Source: an uncultured Sulfitobacter sp.
Lineage (GTDB): Bacteria > Pseudomonadota > Alphaproteobacteria > Rhodobacterales > Rhodobacteraceae
Assembly: GCA_937928635.1 (NCBI GenBank)
Contig: CALFWM010000046.1
Coordinates: forward strand, 19,122 to 83,121
Direction of reading: 5' to 3'
DNA: 64,000 nucleotides
Shown: piece after piece, positions 28,157 to 37,342 of the stretch
Position numbering within the stretch: the first letter of the stretch is position 1
How the letters are laid out: each line of letters begins with the position of its first letter
The notes under the pieces: model-generated
Told to the model about the DNA's origin: nothing
Seen by the model: only the letters and a program-made list of their open reading frames with translations
The model's database searches: none
Made by a program: the position numbers and the translations under genes

Positions 28157-29494
28157 TTAGGCGCCTGGGTTACAGGTGCCCAGCTCGCCGCCAAAGATTG
28201 ACGCATCGTATGTCACCTGGGCTGCAGGTGTCACTTCGACGATTTCCAGAAGGTCAAACTCGTTGTCGGGGTTCTCTTTACCCTTCACCACCAGAACGTC
28301 CTTGAAGCACTGGTGGTCTTCGGCACGGTAGAGTGTTTTGCCGTTGCCCAGACCGTCGAATTCAAAGCCTTCAAGGGCTTCTGCAATCGCACATGGGTTG
28401 AACGACCCGGCACGCTCCGCCGCATCAGCATAAAGCAGCGTCTGCACGTAGCAGGTGTGCGCCGCCTGGCTGGGGGGGAAGCCGTATTTGGTGCCGAAGG
28501 ATTTTACAAAGGCTTTGGAGCCTTCATCCGTCAGGGACCAGTGCCAGTTGGTGGACCCAAAGATGCCTTTAACGTTCTCGCCCGCACCTTTCGCCATCAG
28601 GCGGGAGTAGAGCGGCACGATGATCTCAAAGTTCTTGCCGTTGGCCTGGGCTTCGCGCAGACCAAACTGTACCGCAGACGTCAGCGAGTTGACCATGTTG
28701 CCGCCGTAGTGGTTCAGCACCAGAATGTCCGCACCAGACTGCAGCACAGGAGCCACGTAGTCTTTAAAGTCGGTCTGGGCCAGCGGCGTTTTCACAGCCG
28801 CAACAGTTTCCCAACCCAGCGCTTCGGTGGATGTGCGCACGGCTTCTTCTGTGGTGTAACCCCAGTTGTAGTCCGCCGTCAGGTGATAGGCTTTACGGTC
28901 TTTGCCGTAGTTTTCGCCCAGGATCGGCGCAAGTGCCGCACCGGACATGTAAGAGTTAAAGAAGTGGCGGAAACCATTGGCCTTCTTGTCCTTACCGGTG
29001 GTGTCGTTGGAGTGGGTCAGACCGGCCATAAAGATAATGCCCGCTTCCTGGCAGAGCGACTGAACTGCAACAGCCACACCGGAAGAAGAACCACCCGTGA
29101 TCATCACAGCGCCGTCTTTTTCGATCATGGATTTGGCCGACGCACGCGCCGCATCAGGCTTGGTCTGTGTATCGCCTGTGACGTAGGCAACCTTTTTGCC
29201 CAAAATGCCGCTGCCGCTCAGCGCCTTGGAGCTGAAGGTGCCCATCATGCCGCCGTCGCCGCCACCGTTCAGGTGCTCAACCGCCAGCTCATAGGCGCGC
29301 AGCTCGTCCGCGCCCTCATCCGCGTAGGGGCCGGACTGTGGAACGTTAAAGCCCAGTGTGACTGTGTCGCCCGTTGGCGCGTTGGTGTAGCCGGAGTGGC
29401 CATCCGCGCGCAGATATGTCGGCAGGGCAAGGCCCGCACCGGCAACCGCACCCGTTTGGATCAAGCCACGGCGTGTCAGGTTTGAAAATGACAT
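28157..29494 (-). CDS. Branched-chain amino acid-type ABC transporter substrate-binding protein
   Basis: Periplasmic type 1 binding protein of 445 residues, N terminus with twin arginines (NLTRRGLIQTGAVAGAGLALP), so perhaps Tat-exported. Domain landmarks: VTLGFNVPQSGPYADEG, AYVTGDTQTKPDAARASAKSMIEKDGAVMITGGSSSGVAVAVQ and ILVLNHYGGNM. Cysteines near residues 170 and 380 might form a disulfide. Start at the ATG after GGGAGGAATAT. It heads the liv operon; the ligand cannot be read from the sequence. Confidence 0.9.
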   Translation of the reverse strand: MSFSNLTRRGLIQTGAVAGAGLALPTYLRADGHSGYTNAPTGDTVTLGFNVPQSGPYADEGADELRAYELAVEHLNGGGDGGMMGTFSSKALSGSGILGKKVAYVTGDTQTKPDAARASAKSMIEKDGAVMITGGSSSGVAVAVQSLCQEAGIIFMAGLTHSNDTTGKDKKANGFRHFFNSYMSGAALAPILGENYGKDRKAYHLTADYNWGYTTEEAVRTSTEALGWETVAAVKTPLAQTDFKDYVAPVLQSGADILVLNHYGGNMVNSLTSAVQFGLREAQANGKNFEIIVPLYSRLMAKGAGENVKGIFGSTNWHWSLTDEGSKAFVKSFGTKYGFPPSQAAHTCYVQTLLYADAAERAGSFNPCAIAEALEGFEFDGLGNGKTLYRAEDHQCFKDVLVVKGKENPDNEFDLLEIVEVTPAAQVTYDASIFGGELGTCNPGA

Positions 29495-29726
29495 ATATTC
29501 CTCCCATTGGTGAACCCGCGGCCCTTTGCAAATGTCAGGCAGGGGACGCGGCACATTTGTGCACGATGGTTATGGCCCCTTTTGCAAAAACCGTTCAATA
29601 AGCTGCTTGAACATCAGGCATTTTCTGTAAATATATTGTCATTCGCCTTTGTGAAGATTGTAAAGAAAGTGATGTTGCGGTGCAGAAACCCGTTGATTCA
29701 ACACGACATTGCCTTTGGGCGTTGTG
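29495..29726. promoter_or_regulatory. Divergent promoter region of the liv operon and scfR-like gene
   Basis: 232 bases between two divergent genes. The centre (29590-29680) is clearly AT-richer than the flanks and holds no open reading frame with a ribosome site. Promoters for both sides are expected here, and binding by the ScfR-type regulator encoded next door is plausible, but no operator repeat could be fixed by eye. Confidence 0.5.
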
Positions 29727-31010
29727 ATGGCACGTGACGCCTTAACAGGCAGCCGGATCCGCGAACGCCGCATCATGGCCGGTCAAAAACAGGCCATGCT
29801 TGCCGAACAGATCGGGATCTCGGCCAGCTATCTCAATTTGATCGAGCACAACCGCCGCCGGATCGGGGGCAAACTGCTGCTCAAGATCGCAGAGGCGCTG
29901 GCGGTTGAACCTCAAACCCTGACAGATGGGGCAGAGGCCGCACTGATCGCCACATTGCGGGACGCCGCCGAAGAGGTGGGGCTGGCGGACCCCGAACTGG
30001 CGCGCGCCGATGAATTTGCGGGCCGTTTTCCCGGCTGGGCCGAGGTGCTGGCGGGCACGCGCCAGCGCATCGCGACCCTTGAGCAAACCGTTGAGGTCCT
30101 GACCGACCGTCTGGCCCATGACCCGCATCTGGCCGCTTCCATGCACGAACTGCTCAGCACTGCCGCCGCGATCCGCTCCACCGCCGCGATCCTGACCGAC
30201 AATGAGGCGATGCCGCCCGCGCAGCGCAACCGCTTTCACGCCAATATTGATGAAGACAGCAAACGCTTGTCCGACAGCGCCCAAACACTCGTCAGCTATC
30301 TGGATGCAAGCGAGGGCACCGCAGATGCCACAAGTTCGTCACAAGAAGAGGTCGAGGCGTTCCTCTCTGATCATGGGTTTCAGTTTGAGGCGCTGGAGAG
30401 CCGGGATGCCACATCAGCGCAGATTGATCGGTTGATCAGCACCGCCAAATCTTTGCGCACCCCTGCTGCCCAGCACATCGCACGGGGGGTGCTGGAACAG
30501 GTCATGCGCGATGCGCGTCCTGTGCCCCTTGGCGATCTGCGCAAGACCATCAAAGAACATGGCACAGACCCGGCCACGCTGGCCCACGCCTTGCGCCAGC
30601 CCGTGGCGCGCATCCTGCGCCGTCTGGCGGCCCTGCGCGAACTGGGGGCAGGGCTGGTGGTGTGTGACCGATCCGGCACCGTGCTGTTTCGCAAATCCGT
30701 TGAGGGGTTTACCGTGCCGCGCCATGGGTCCTGTTGCCCGCTTTGGCCCCTTTTTGCCGTGATCGGTCAGCCGGGCATGGTCATCTCTGAACGGATCGCA
30801 CAGCAGGGGCGCGGTCAGCCGCCCTTTCAGGCCTTTGCCACCAGCGAGGCCGAGCCGGTACAGGGCTATAATGCGCCACCGCTGGTGCGCTCCGTTATGT
30901 TGCTGGTCCCGGCGGCGGAGGGCAGCGGCAGCGCGCGGCAGGTCGGCGCCACCTGCCGGGTGTGCCCGCAACAGGGCTGCGCGGCGCGCCGCGAGCCCTC
31001 AATCGTCTGA
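29727..31010 (+). CDS. XRE-family regulator with ScfR (short-chain fatty acyl) C-terminal domain
   Basis: Regulator of 427 residues of the RamB/ScfR group. Helix-turn-helix at about residues 10-60 (QAMLAEQIGISASYLNLIEHNRRRI). The C-terminal domain (DUF2083-like) shows GTVLFRKSVEGFTVPRHGSCCPLWPLFAVIGQPG and a cysteine-rich end CRVCPQQGCAARR. Members control acetate/propionate or short acyl-CoA metabolism. An alanine- and glutamine-rich helical middle (residues 100-200) has insertions of low complexity. Start at ATG 29727 in VMARDALTG. Confidence 0.82.
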   Translation: MARDALTGSRIRERRIMAGQKQAMLAEQIGISASYLNLIEHNRRRIGGKLLLKIAEALAVEPQTLTDGAEAALIATLRDAAEEVGLADPELARADEFAGRFPGWAEVLAGTRQRIATLEQTVEVLTDRLAHDPHLAASMHELLSTAAAIRSTAAILTDNEAMPPAQRNRFHANIDEDSKRLSDSAQTLVSYLDASEGTADATSSSQEEVEAFLSDHGFQFEALESRDATSAQIDRLISTAKSLRTPAAQHIARGVLEQVMRDARPVPLGDLRKTIKEHGTDPATLAHALRQPVARILRRLAALRELGAGLVVCDRSGTVLFRKSVEGFTVPRHGSCCPLWPLFAVIGQPGMVISERIAQQGRGQPPFQAFATSEAEPVQGYNAPPLVRSVMLLVPAAEGSGSARQVGATCRVCPQQGCAARREPSIV

Positions 31011-31114
31011 GATCATACGGTCAACACAGAATGCGGTTTTGACAGGGACGGCATTTGTGGTGCATCCTTTGTCTCCGCAGGGTTGATCAACATCCCGCGA
31101 CCGGGGGGAAAGGG

Positions 31115-31483
31115 ATGAGCAAACACGTTGTGCTTGTCGAGGATGAGTTGAACATCGCAGAGGCGATCCGTTTCTTGCTGAGCCAGGATGGCTGGCGGGT
31201 GGAGACCCTGGCCAATGGGGATACGGCGGTGGATGTGATCCGCAAAGCATCGCCTGACCTAGTCTTGCTGGATGTGATGCTGCCGGGCAAAAGCGGTTTT
31301 GAAATTTTGCACGAATTGCGCAGTGATCCCGCCTTTGCCGCCTTGCCGGTGATGATGCTGACCGCGCGCGGGCAGGCACGCGACCGGGAAATGGCGGAAA
31401 AAGCGGGGGTGAGCAAATTCATGACCAAACCCTTTTCAAACACGGAAATGCTGAATGCCGTGCGCGAACTGACCGCACCCTGA
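31115..31483 (+). CDS. Single-domain response regulator
   Basis: CheY-like receiver of 122 residues with no output domain. Phosphoacceptor Asp53 in DLVLLDVMLPG, acidic pocket VEDEL at residues 8-12, switch Thr83 and Lys105 in FMTKPFS. Followed within 3 bases by a small membrane protein and then by a transporter-histidine kinase hybrid, which is the natural partner. Ribosome site GGGGGGAAAGGG. Confidence 0.9.
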   Translation: MSKHVVLVEDELNIAEAIRFLLSQDGWRVETLANGDTAVDVIRKASPDLVLLDVMLPGKSGFEILHELRSDPAFAALPVMMLTARGQARDREMAEKAGVSKFMTKPFSNTEMLNAVRELTAP

Positions 31484-31486
31484 CCC

Positions 31487-31741
31487 ATGGCGCGTGATCC
31501 GGTCTTTCTTGAACGCAAAAGCTATCGCCGCCGCCGTCTGTTGGATGCGGTCCGCCTGTTGCCCCTGCTGGGGCTGGCGCTGTGGATGGTGCCCCTGATG
31601 TGGGCCGTGCCAACGACACAGCCCAGCGAGGGCGTGCCCATGTCAGCGGCACTCTATTATGTCTTTGGCATCTGGGGCGGGGTGTTGTTGGCGGGCTGGG
31701 CGCTGTGGCGGCGCACCCGTCCTGATCAGGACCAGAGCTGA
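31487..31741 (+). CDS. Small two-helix membrane protein
   Basis: 84 residues, not recognised as a named family. Basic N terminus (KSYRRRR), two hydrophobic helices at about 20-42 and 55-75, and a basic C terminus, as expected for a small inner-membrane hairpin. It lies between the response regulator (3-base gap) and the symporter-kinase (1-base TGATG overlap), the place where CbrA/ActP-type loci often carry a small DUF485/DUF4212-like subunit. A helper of the kinase's transporter part is likely. Confidence 0.8.
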   Translation: MARDPVFLERKSYRRRRLLDAVRLLPLLGLALWMVPLMWAVPTTQPSEGVPMSAALYYVFGIWGGVLLAGWALWRRTRPDQDQS

Positions 31742-34470
31742 TGGTCTCCCTCAATCAACTTGTCGCGGTCTGCCTGCTTTATGTGGCGGGGCTGTTTGTG
31801 GTGGCCTTTCTGGCAGAACGTGCCGCCACGCGGGGGCAGGCGGGCTGGCTGTTGCGCTCGCCCCTTGTTTATACCCTGTCCCTGTCGATCTATTGCACGG
31901 CCTGGACGTTTTATGGCGCGGTGGGCTATGCCGCGCGTTCGGGACTGGAATATGTCACGATCTACCTTGGCCCCTCGCTGGTGATGATCGGCTGGTGGTG
32001 GGTGCTGCGCCGTCTTGTCCATATCGGGCGCACGCAGCGCGTGACCTCTGTGGCGGATCTGATTTCCTCACGCTATGGCAAGTCCAACACGCTGGCGATT
32101 GTGGTCACGGTCATGTCGGTGATTGGCGTGACACCCTATATCGCCTTGCAGCTGCAATCGGTGGTTTTGTCCCTGTCGATTTTTGCAGCCCCTGATGTGG
32201 GGTTGATCACCACGGACATACCAGCCTTCAACGCGCCGCAAGCCGCGTTTTGGGTGGCCACGGGGCTGGCGCTGTTCACCGTGTTGTTTGGCACCCGCAA
32301 CCTGAACGTCAATGACCGCCATCCCGGCGTTGTGATCGCCGTTGCGGTTGAGGCGGTGGTCAAACTCTTTGCCCTGATCGCAGTGGGTGTTTTTGTGGTT
32401 TGGGGGCTGGCAGGCGGGCTGTCTGAAACCATGGCGCGGCTGGATGCCTCTGACATCGGCACATGGCAGGTGCAGGGCGGGCGCTGGGTGGCGCTGACCA
32501 TGCTGTCGGCGGCGGCCTTCCTGTGCCTGCCGCGGATGTTTCAGGTCATGGTGGTGGAAAACGACGATGAACGGCATCTGCAAATCGCCGCCTGGGCGTT
32601 TCCGCTTTACCTGATGTTGATGAGCCTCTTTGTTGTGCCCATTGCCGTTGTCGGGCTTGATCTGTTGCCCGCAGGGTCTGATCCGGATTTGTTTGTGCTG
32701 AGCCTGCCGCTGAGCCAGGGGCAGAACGGGTTGGCCATGCTGGCCTTTCTGGGGGGGTTTTCCTCGGCAACGTCGATGGTGATTGTGGCAACGCTGGCGC
32801 TGTCAACCATGGTGAGTAACCACATCGTGATGCCCGTCTGGCTTAGTGTGCAGGGCGAGGGGGCGTCGCAATCAGGCGATGTGCGCCATGTGATCATCCT
32901 GTCGCGGCGCTTGTCGATTCTGCTGATTATTGCGCTGGGGTTTCTCTATTACCGCACGTCCGGCGGCGGGGCGCTGGCCGCGATTGGCACGATCTCCTTT
33001 GGCGGTGTGGCACAGTTTTTGCCTGCGATGCTGGGCGGGTTGTTCTGGCGCGGGGCCACGCGCACGGGTGCGTTGTTTGGGTTGGGCACGGGGTTTGCGC
33101 TCTGGGTCTTTACCATGCTGTTACCCAGCTTTGGTCAGGGTGGCGCACTATCCGTTGCCACCTTTGAGCAGGGGCTGTTTGGCCTGGGCTGGCTGCGCCC
33201 GCAGGCCCTGTTTGGTATTGGCGGCCTTGACCCCACCGTGCATGCGGTGGTCTGGAGCCTGTCGTTAAACACGGCTGTGTTTGTCGTGGTCTCTCTCTTT
33301 ACCTTCCCCAGCCCTATTGAACGTTTGCAGGGCGCGCAGTTTGTCACGGTTCAGGACACTGCCGGGCCTGCACGAAGCTGGGCAGCCTCTGTGGCGGGCA
33401 GTGAGGATTTGATGATCATGGCCCAACGCATTCTGGGGGCACCGGAAGCGCAGGCGTTCTTTCAGGCAGAGGCGCGCGCGCAAGGCAGACTGGGCGATTT
33501 CCCGGAACCAACACCGACATTCGTGCAGGCCCTGGAGCGCGAACTTGCCGCCTCTGTCGGGGCCGCCACGGCCCATGCCATGGTGGGGCAGATTGTCGGG
33601 GGCACCTCCGTTTCGGTACAGGATCTGCTGGCGGTGGCGGATGAATCTGCGCAGATGCTGGAGTATTCCAGCCAGTTGGAGGCGAAATCCAACGAACTGT
33701 CAGCGACCGCCGCTGAACTGCGCCGCGCCAACGAAAAGCTGACCCAGCTGTCTGCGCAAAAGGATGCCTTCCTCAGCCAGATCAGCCATGAGCTGCGCAC
33801 GCCGATGACCTCAATCCGGTCGTTTTCCGAAATCCTGCGGGATGCCACGGATATGACCGGCCCGGACAAGACGTGCTATGCCTCCATCATTCACACCGAA
33901 ACCATCCGTCTGACGCGGCTGCTCGATGACCTGCTGGACCTGTCGGTGCTGGAAAACGGTCAGGTCAGCCTGCACAAACGCACCAGCGCGCTGAGTGATG
34001 TGTTGGACCTTGCGGTGACAACGGCCCTTGCGGGCGCTGCGCGCCCTTTGCGTATTCACCGCAATCGGGCAGATGAATCGGTTCAACTGACCACGGATCT
34101 GGATCGGCTGGCACAGGTGTTTATCAATCTGGTTGCCAATGCGCAAAAATACTGTGACGCCCCGGACCCGGCCTTGGTCATCGCCGTGACGCAGCGCGAT
34201 GACATGCTTGAGATTGATTTCGTTGACAATGGGCGGGGCATTGATGCTGAGGCCCAATCCGTGATCTTTGAAAAGTTCTATCGCATCAGCGGGGTAGCGG
34301 GCGTGGGGGCGGGCCTTGGCCTGTCGATCTGCCGCGAGATCATGACACGCCTTGGCGGCAGCATTGCCTATGTGTCGGGCCGGGACGAGGGTGCCTTTCG
34401 GGTGTTGGTGCCACTGCAACATGTAACGGACGAAATGCGCCAAGAAGCTGCAATTGAGGGTGCAATCTAA
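31741..34470 (+). CDS. Sodium:solute symporter-histidine kinase hybrid sensor
   Basis: Membrane sensor kinase of 909 residues. Residues 1-530 form a sodium/solute-symporter-like domain with about 13 hydrophobic helices (STAWTFYGAVGYAARSGLEY-like CTAWTFYGAVGYAARSG, GGFSSATSMVIV). After a linker and a coiled coil (SNELSATAAELRRANEKLTQL) comes the kinase: H-box FLSQISHELRTPMTSIRSFSE, N-box FINLVANAQKY, G1 DFVDNGRGID and G2 GAGLGLSICREIM. No receiver is attached; the stand-alone receiver upstream fits. Comparable to CbrA, which senses or transports histidine or other solutes. Confidence 0.93.
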   Translation: MVSLNQLVAVCLLYVAGLFVVAFLAERAATRGQAGWLLRSPLVYTLSLSIYCTAWTFYGAVGYAARSGLEYVTIYLGPSLVMIGWWWVLRRLVHIGRTQRVTSVADLISSRYGKSNTLAIVVTVMSVIGVTPYIALQLQSVVLSLSIFAAPDVGLITTDIPAFNAPQAAFWVATGLALFTVLFGTRNLNVNDRHPGVVIAVAVEAVVKLFALIAVGVFVVWGLAGGLSETMARLDASDIGTWQVQGGRWVALTMLSAAAFLCLPRMFQVMVVENDDERHLQIAAWAFPLYLMLMSLFVVPIAVVGLDLLPAGSDPDLFVLSLPLSQGQNGLAMLAFLGGFSSATSMVIVATLALSTMVSNHIVMPVWLSVQGEGASQSGDVRHVIILSRRLSILLIIALGFLYYRTSGGGALAAIGTISFGGVAQFLPAMLGGLFWRGATRTGALFGLGTGFALWVFTMLLPSFGQGGALSVATFEQGLFGLGWLRPQALFGIGGLDPTVHAVVWSLSLNTAVFVVVSLFTFPSPIERLQGAQFVTVQDTAGPARSWAASVAGSEDLMIMAQRILGAPEAQAFFQAEARAQGRLGDFPEPTPTFVQALERELAASVGAATAHAMVGQIVGGTSVSVQDLLAVADESAQMLEYSSQLEAKSNELSATAAELRRANEKLTQLSAQKDAFLSQISHELRTPMTSIRSFSEILRDATDMTGPDKTCYASIIHTETIRLTRLLDDLLDLSVLENGQVSLHKRTSALSDVLDLAVTTALAGAARPLRIHRNRADESVQLTTDLDRLAQVFINLVANAQKYCDAPDPALVIAVTQRDDMLEIDFVDNGRGIDAEAQSVIFEKFYRISGVAGVGAGLGLSICREIMTRLGGSIAYVSGRDEGAFRVLVPLQHVTDEMRQEAAIEGAI

Positions 34471-34532
34471 AGAGGTTGGTAACCCTGAGCCGTTACACCC
34501 ACGCTAATGACCCGCCCAAGGTGGGGGAGGCG

Positions 34533-35819
34533 ATGGAACAAGAAAACAGCAATCAGGCAGATCAGGCGGCAAGTGTTTTGCAGCGCAAGACATCTGTGGG
34601 CAAGGCGGAGCATCAGGCGCGCGCCATGTCCTTGCCCAAAGCGCTGCGCATCAGCATGGCAAAAGTTGCCGATGATCTGTGCGAAATGGCACTGGCGGTT
34701 ATTGGTGTGCGCAGACAGACCTGCAAACTGAGCGAACTGCCGGATGTTTTTGATCCCAAACACCTGCTGGTTTTGCTGGATGGCACCCTGCGGCGCCGGG
34801 CGGCGGCTGTTTTTGATCCGGTTTTTGTGGGCGGGCTGATTCAACAGGAAACCATGGCCAAGGTGATGCCGGTCCTGGATGAGGAAACCCGCCAGTTGAC
34901 GGCAACAGATGCAGCAATCTGCGCGCCGTTTCTGGATGAACTGCTCAAACGCGCTGCCGCGCTGCCGGAGGAAGAGGCGCAGCGTGACCTGATTGCAGGC
35001 TATCGATTTGGTGCCTATTGCGAAGAGCCGCGTTTGCTGATGATGGCGCTGGAAGAACCGGAATATGAGCTTTTTCACCTGACCGTGGACATGGCGGGGG
35101 GGCAGCGTCAGGGTTTGATGACCTTGTGTTTTCCCACCACACGGGTGGAGGCGCTAAGCGTTCAGGAGGATCAAACCTCGCCAGACGCCCCGGACAGCGG
35201 GCGGCCGGGGCGCGGGGGCATTCAGATCCCCCAGACGTCGTTGATGGAACGCACCGTAATGGCCCTGAATGTCGATCTGAACATCGCGCTGGCGCGTATA
35301 CGCATGACGGTCAGCACCTTACAGGCATTGAAAGTGGACGATGTTCTGGATCTGGACGTAAACAGCTTTGACACCTGCACCGTGCAAACCCGGGAGGGAC
35401 GGCGGCTTAGCCGTGGCAAGCTCGGCCAGATTGACGGGGTGCGGGCATTGCAGCTGGAGCATGAGGCACCCCGCTTTAACGCGCCACGACGTCGGGGGGC
35501 AGACAGGCCTGACCTTGATCTGCCCGTGGTCAGCGGAGATGGCACCGGCACGCAGGCCCGATCACGGGGGAGCGCTCTTAAACAACTGCCGCAGGCGGTG
35601 CCCGCCACACTTGATGACATGGGCGCAGATATGCCCCATATGGTGGAAATACCCGCCTTGGGTGATCTCCCTGAGGTGGGGGATTTACCTCAGATGCCGG
35701 TCCTTGCGAAAGTTCCGGACCTGCCGGAGGGGGAAAGCCTGTCTGGCCAGCCCGATATGCCTGACTTGTCCGACTTGCCCGATTTTAACAATGACGATGG
35801 GCCGATGACAATAACGTGA
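34533..35819 (+). CDS. FliM/FliN-like flagellar motor switch protein
   Basis: Protein of 428 residues. Residues 250-320 form a SpoA (FliM/FliN C-terminal) domain: ALNVDLNIALARIRMTVSTLQALKVDDVLDLDV. An N-terminal FliM-like helical part precedes it (MSLPKALRISMAKVADDLCEMAL). The last 60 residues are an acidic repeat of LPxLxD-type steps (DLPEVGDLPQMPVL, DMPDLSDLPDF) not found in FliM and likely disordered. Ribosome site GGGGGAGG supports ATG 34533. No other flagellar genes are near, yet this orphan is common in Roseobacter relatives. It would sit in the C-ring of the motor. Confidence 0.8.
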   Translation: MEQENSNQADQAASVLQRKTSVGKAEHQARAMSLPKALRISMAKVADDLCEMALAVIGVRRQTCKLSELPDVFDPKHLLVLLDGTLRRRAAAVFDPVFVGGLIQQETMAKVMPVLDEETRQLTATDAAICAPFLDELLKRAAALPEEEAQRDLIAGYRFGAYCEEPRLLMMALEEPEYELFHLTVDMAGGQRQGLMTLCFPTTRVEALSVQEDQTSPDAPDSGRPGRGGIQIPQTSLMERTVMALNVDLNIALARIRMTVSTLQALKVDDVLDLDVNSFDTCTVQTREGRRLSRGKLGQIDGVRALQLEHEAPRFNAPRRRGADRPDLDLPVVSGDGTGTQARSRGSALKQLPQAVPATLDDMGADMPHMVEIPALGDLPEVGDLPQMPVLAKVPDLPEGESLSGQPDMPDLSDLPDFNNDDGPMTIT

Positions 35820-36040
35820 TGGGTGTCTTTATATCTGGCACGCAATGACAACAGCGCATCCGAGGGGCTATATTCCCCGGGGCGAGGTGTGACGGTTTTG
35901 CACCTGATCGCGTCAGAGGACAGAAGTCGCCAAAGCAGGATAGCGCTGTCGCCCGATGTCACGAGGGCAACCAGATATCCGTCCCATCATAATCCCCCGT
36001 TAAACCGGTGGCCGGTCAGCTGGCCTCCAGGGCTGCGGTT
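35820..36040. other. Intergenic spacer without recognised gene
   Basis: 221 bases between the FliM-like gene and the convergent phosphatase-like gene. GC-rich short inverted stretches (TTCCCCGGGG, CCGGTGGCCGGTCAGCTGGCC) but no T-run terminator and no open frame with a ribosome site were seen. Confidence 0.4.
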
Positions 36041-36463
36041 TTATTCAAACGGCGCGCCCAGAACGTGACGAATGTTTGCCAGATCATAGCCACCAGCCGC
36101 CGCCGCTTCCACGATGTCTTTGACCGGCAGTGTGCCCGCCTGACCCAAGGCCCAGGCGATGGTTGAGCGTGTGCCAGAGGCACAATAGGCCAGCACGACG
36201 TCTTCACTCTCAACACCCAGCGCACGGTTTTTGGCAATCACCGGCGGCACCATGGTTTGATGGGTAAGCGGTTGATTGGCAAAGCGCATCCCGGCGGCCT
36301 CTGCTGCAATGCGTATCGCCTCTGCACAATGGGAGGGCGGGACCTCTTCATCGGGGCGGTTGCACAGAATGCATGTGATGCCTGCCTCCTTTAGCGCGGG
36401 GATGTCGTCAGGCGCAATCTGCGGGCTGACATAATAGCGGGGGGTCAGTTGGCGAATATCCAT
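36041..36463 (-). CDS. TIGR01244-type sulfur transferase / phosphatase-like protein (Blh domain)
   Basis: Cytoplasmic protein of 140 residues of the beta-lactamase-hydrolase-like phosphatase family. The active-site loop VVLAYCASGTRSTIAWAL carries the catalytic cysteine in CxxGTRS form, as in protein tyrosine phosphatases and sulfur transferases. In bigR/blh operons it is fused or adjacent to the persulfide dioxygenase below and to YeeE permeases. Together these act in sulfide and persulfide detoxification. Last gene of the operon. Confidence 0.85.
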   Translation of the reverse strand: MDIRQLTPRYYVSPQIAPDDIPALKEAGITCILCNRPDEEVPPSHCAEAIRIAAEAAGMRFANQPLTHQTMVPPVIAKNRALGVESEDVVLAYCASGTRSTIAWALGQAGTLPVKDIVEAAAAGGYDLANIRHVLGAPFE

Positions 36464-36471
36464 GGCACGAT

Positions 36472-36903
36472 TTAAGCGGCGACGCCGGGCCTGTCCAGCC
36501 ACGCCTTGGCGCGGGGCGCGCCCGCCATGCCAATCAGCATCGCCACCAGAAACACCAGCCCGCCAAGGCCGCCATAGCTGAGCGAGGCGAGAGCCGGGCC
36601 GGGGCACAGCCCCACCAGCCCCCAACCGGCCCCAAACAATACCGCCCCCAGGATCAGATTGCGGTCAAGCGCAGGGTCAGGTTTGGCCGGAAAACTGCCG
36701 CCAGCAAGCGGTGCGCGCGTTGCGGTCAGACGCCAGGCAAAAAACATCGGCACAATCGCCCCGCCCATGACAAAGGCCAGGGTCACGTCCCATGCGCCAA
36801 AGAAATCAAGGAAGCCCTGCACCTTGGCGGTGTCCGTCATGCCAGAGAGATGCAAACCGGTGCCAAACAGGCCGCCCACAAAGAGGGAAATCACCATCCG
36901 CAT
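36472..36903 (-). CDS. YeeE/YedE-family (DUF6691) membrane protein, second half
   Basis: 143 residues with four hydrophobic helices. It shows ISLFVGGLFGTGLHLSGMTD and GAGWGLVGLCPGPALASLSYGG, with the conserved cysteine and glycines that line the thiosulfate path of YeeE (TsuA). It works with the next gene as a split transporter of thiosulfate or another sulfur compound. Separated from the partner by one base. Confidence 0.88.
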   Translation of the reverse strand: MRMVISLFVGGLFGTGLHLSGMTDTAKVQGFLDFFGAWDVTLAFVMGGAIVPMFFAWRLTATRAPLAGGSFPAKPDPALDRNLILGAVLFGAGWGLVGLCPGPALASLSYGGLGGLVFLVAMLIGMAGAPRAKAWLDRPGVAA

Positions 36904-36904
36904 C

Positions 36905-37333
36905 TCAAATTCCCCCAGCTAAGGCGCGCAGCGCGACCACCATCAGCGCGCCAGCGGCGATGTAAACCAGTGTCGCCACAATCCCGCGGGGGCTCAGCCG
37001 GGAGATCCCACAAACCCCATGCCCTGACGTGCAGCCATTGCCGATGCGCGTGCCCAGCCCCACCAGCAGCCCGCCCGCGATGATCAGGCCCAGATTGCTG
37101 GTGATGTGGGTGTTGACGCTTGGCGCGCTGAAGAATTGCAAAATCATCGGCATGCAGATCAACCCGGCCAGAAACATCAGTCGTTCCCGCATTTCGTTGC
37201 GGGCCGAGCCCTCAATCAAGCCGCCCAAAATGCCGCTGACGCCCATGATGCGGCCATTGCCCAGCAGGTAAAGTGCAGCCGCACAGCCAATCATCAGGCC
37301 GCCCGTCAGACCCCAGAACCAGTCTACATTCAT
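36905..37333 (-). CDS. YeeE/YedE-family membrane protein, first half
   Basis: 142 residues with four hydrophobic helices. It contains GTRIGNGCTSGHGVCGISRLSPRG, the classical YeeE sulfur-relay motif with conserved cysteines. Together with the downstream gene it makes one complete YeeE-like channel for thiosulfate-type ions. It follows the persulfide dioxygenase after 9 bases. Confidence 0.9.
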   Translation of the reverse strand: MNVDWFWGLTGGLMIGCAAALYLLGNGRIMGVSGILGGLIEGSARNEMRERLMFLAGLICMPMILQFFSAPSVNTHITSNLGLIIAGGLLVGLGTRIGNGCTSGHGVCGISRLSPRGIVATLVYIAAGALMVVALRALAGGI

Positions 37334-37342
37334 GTTTTTCTT

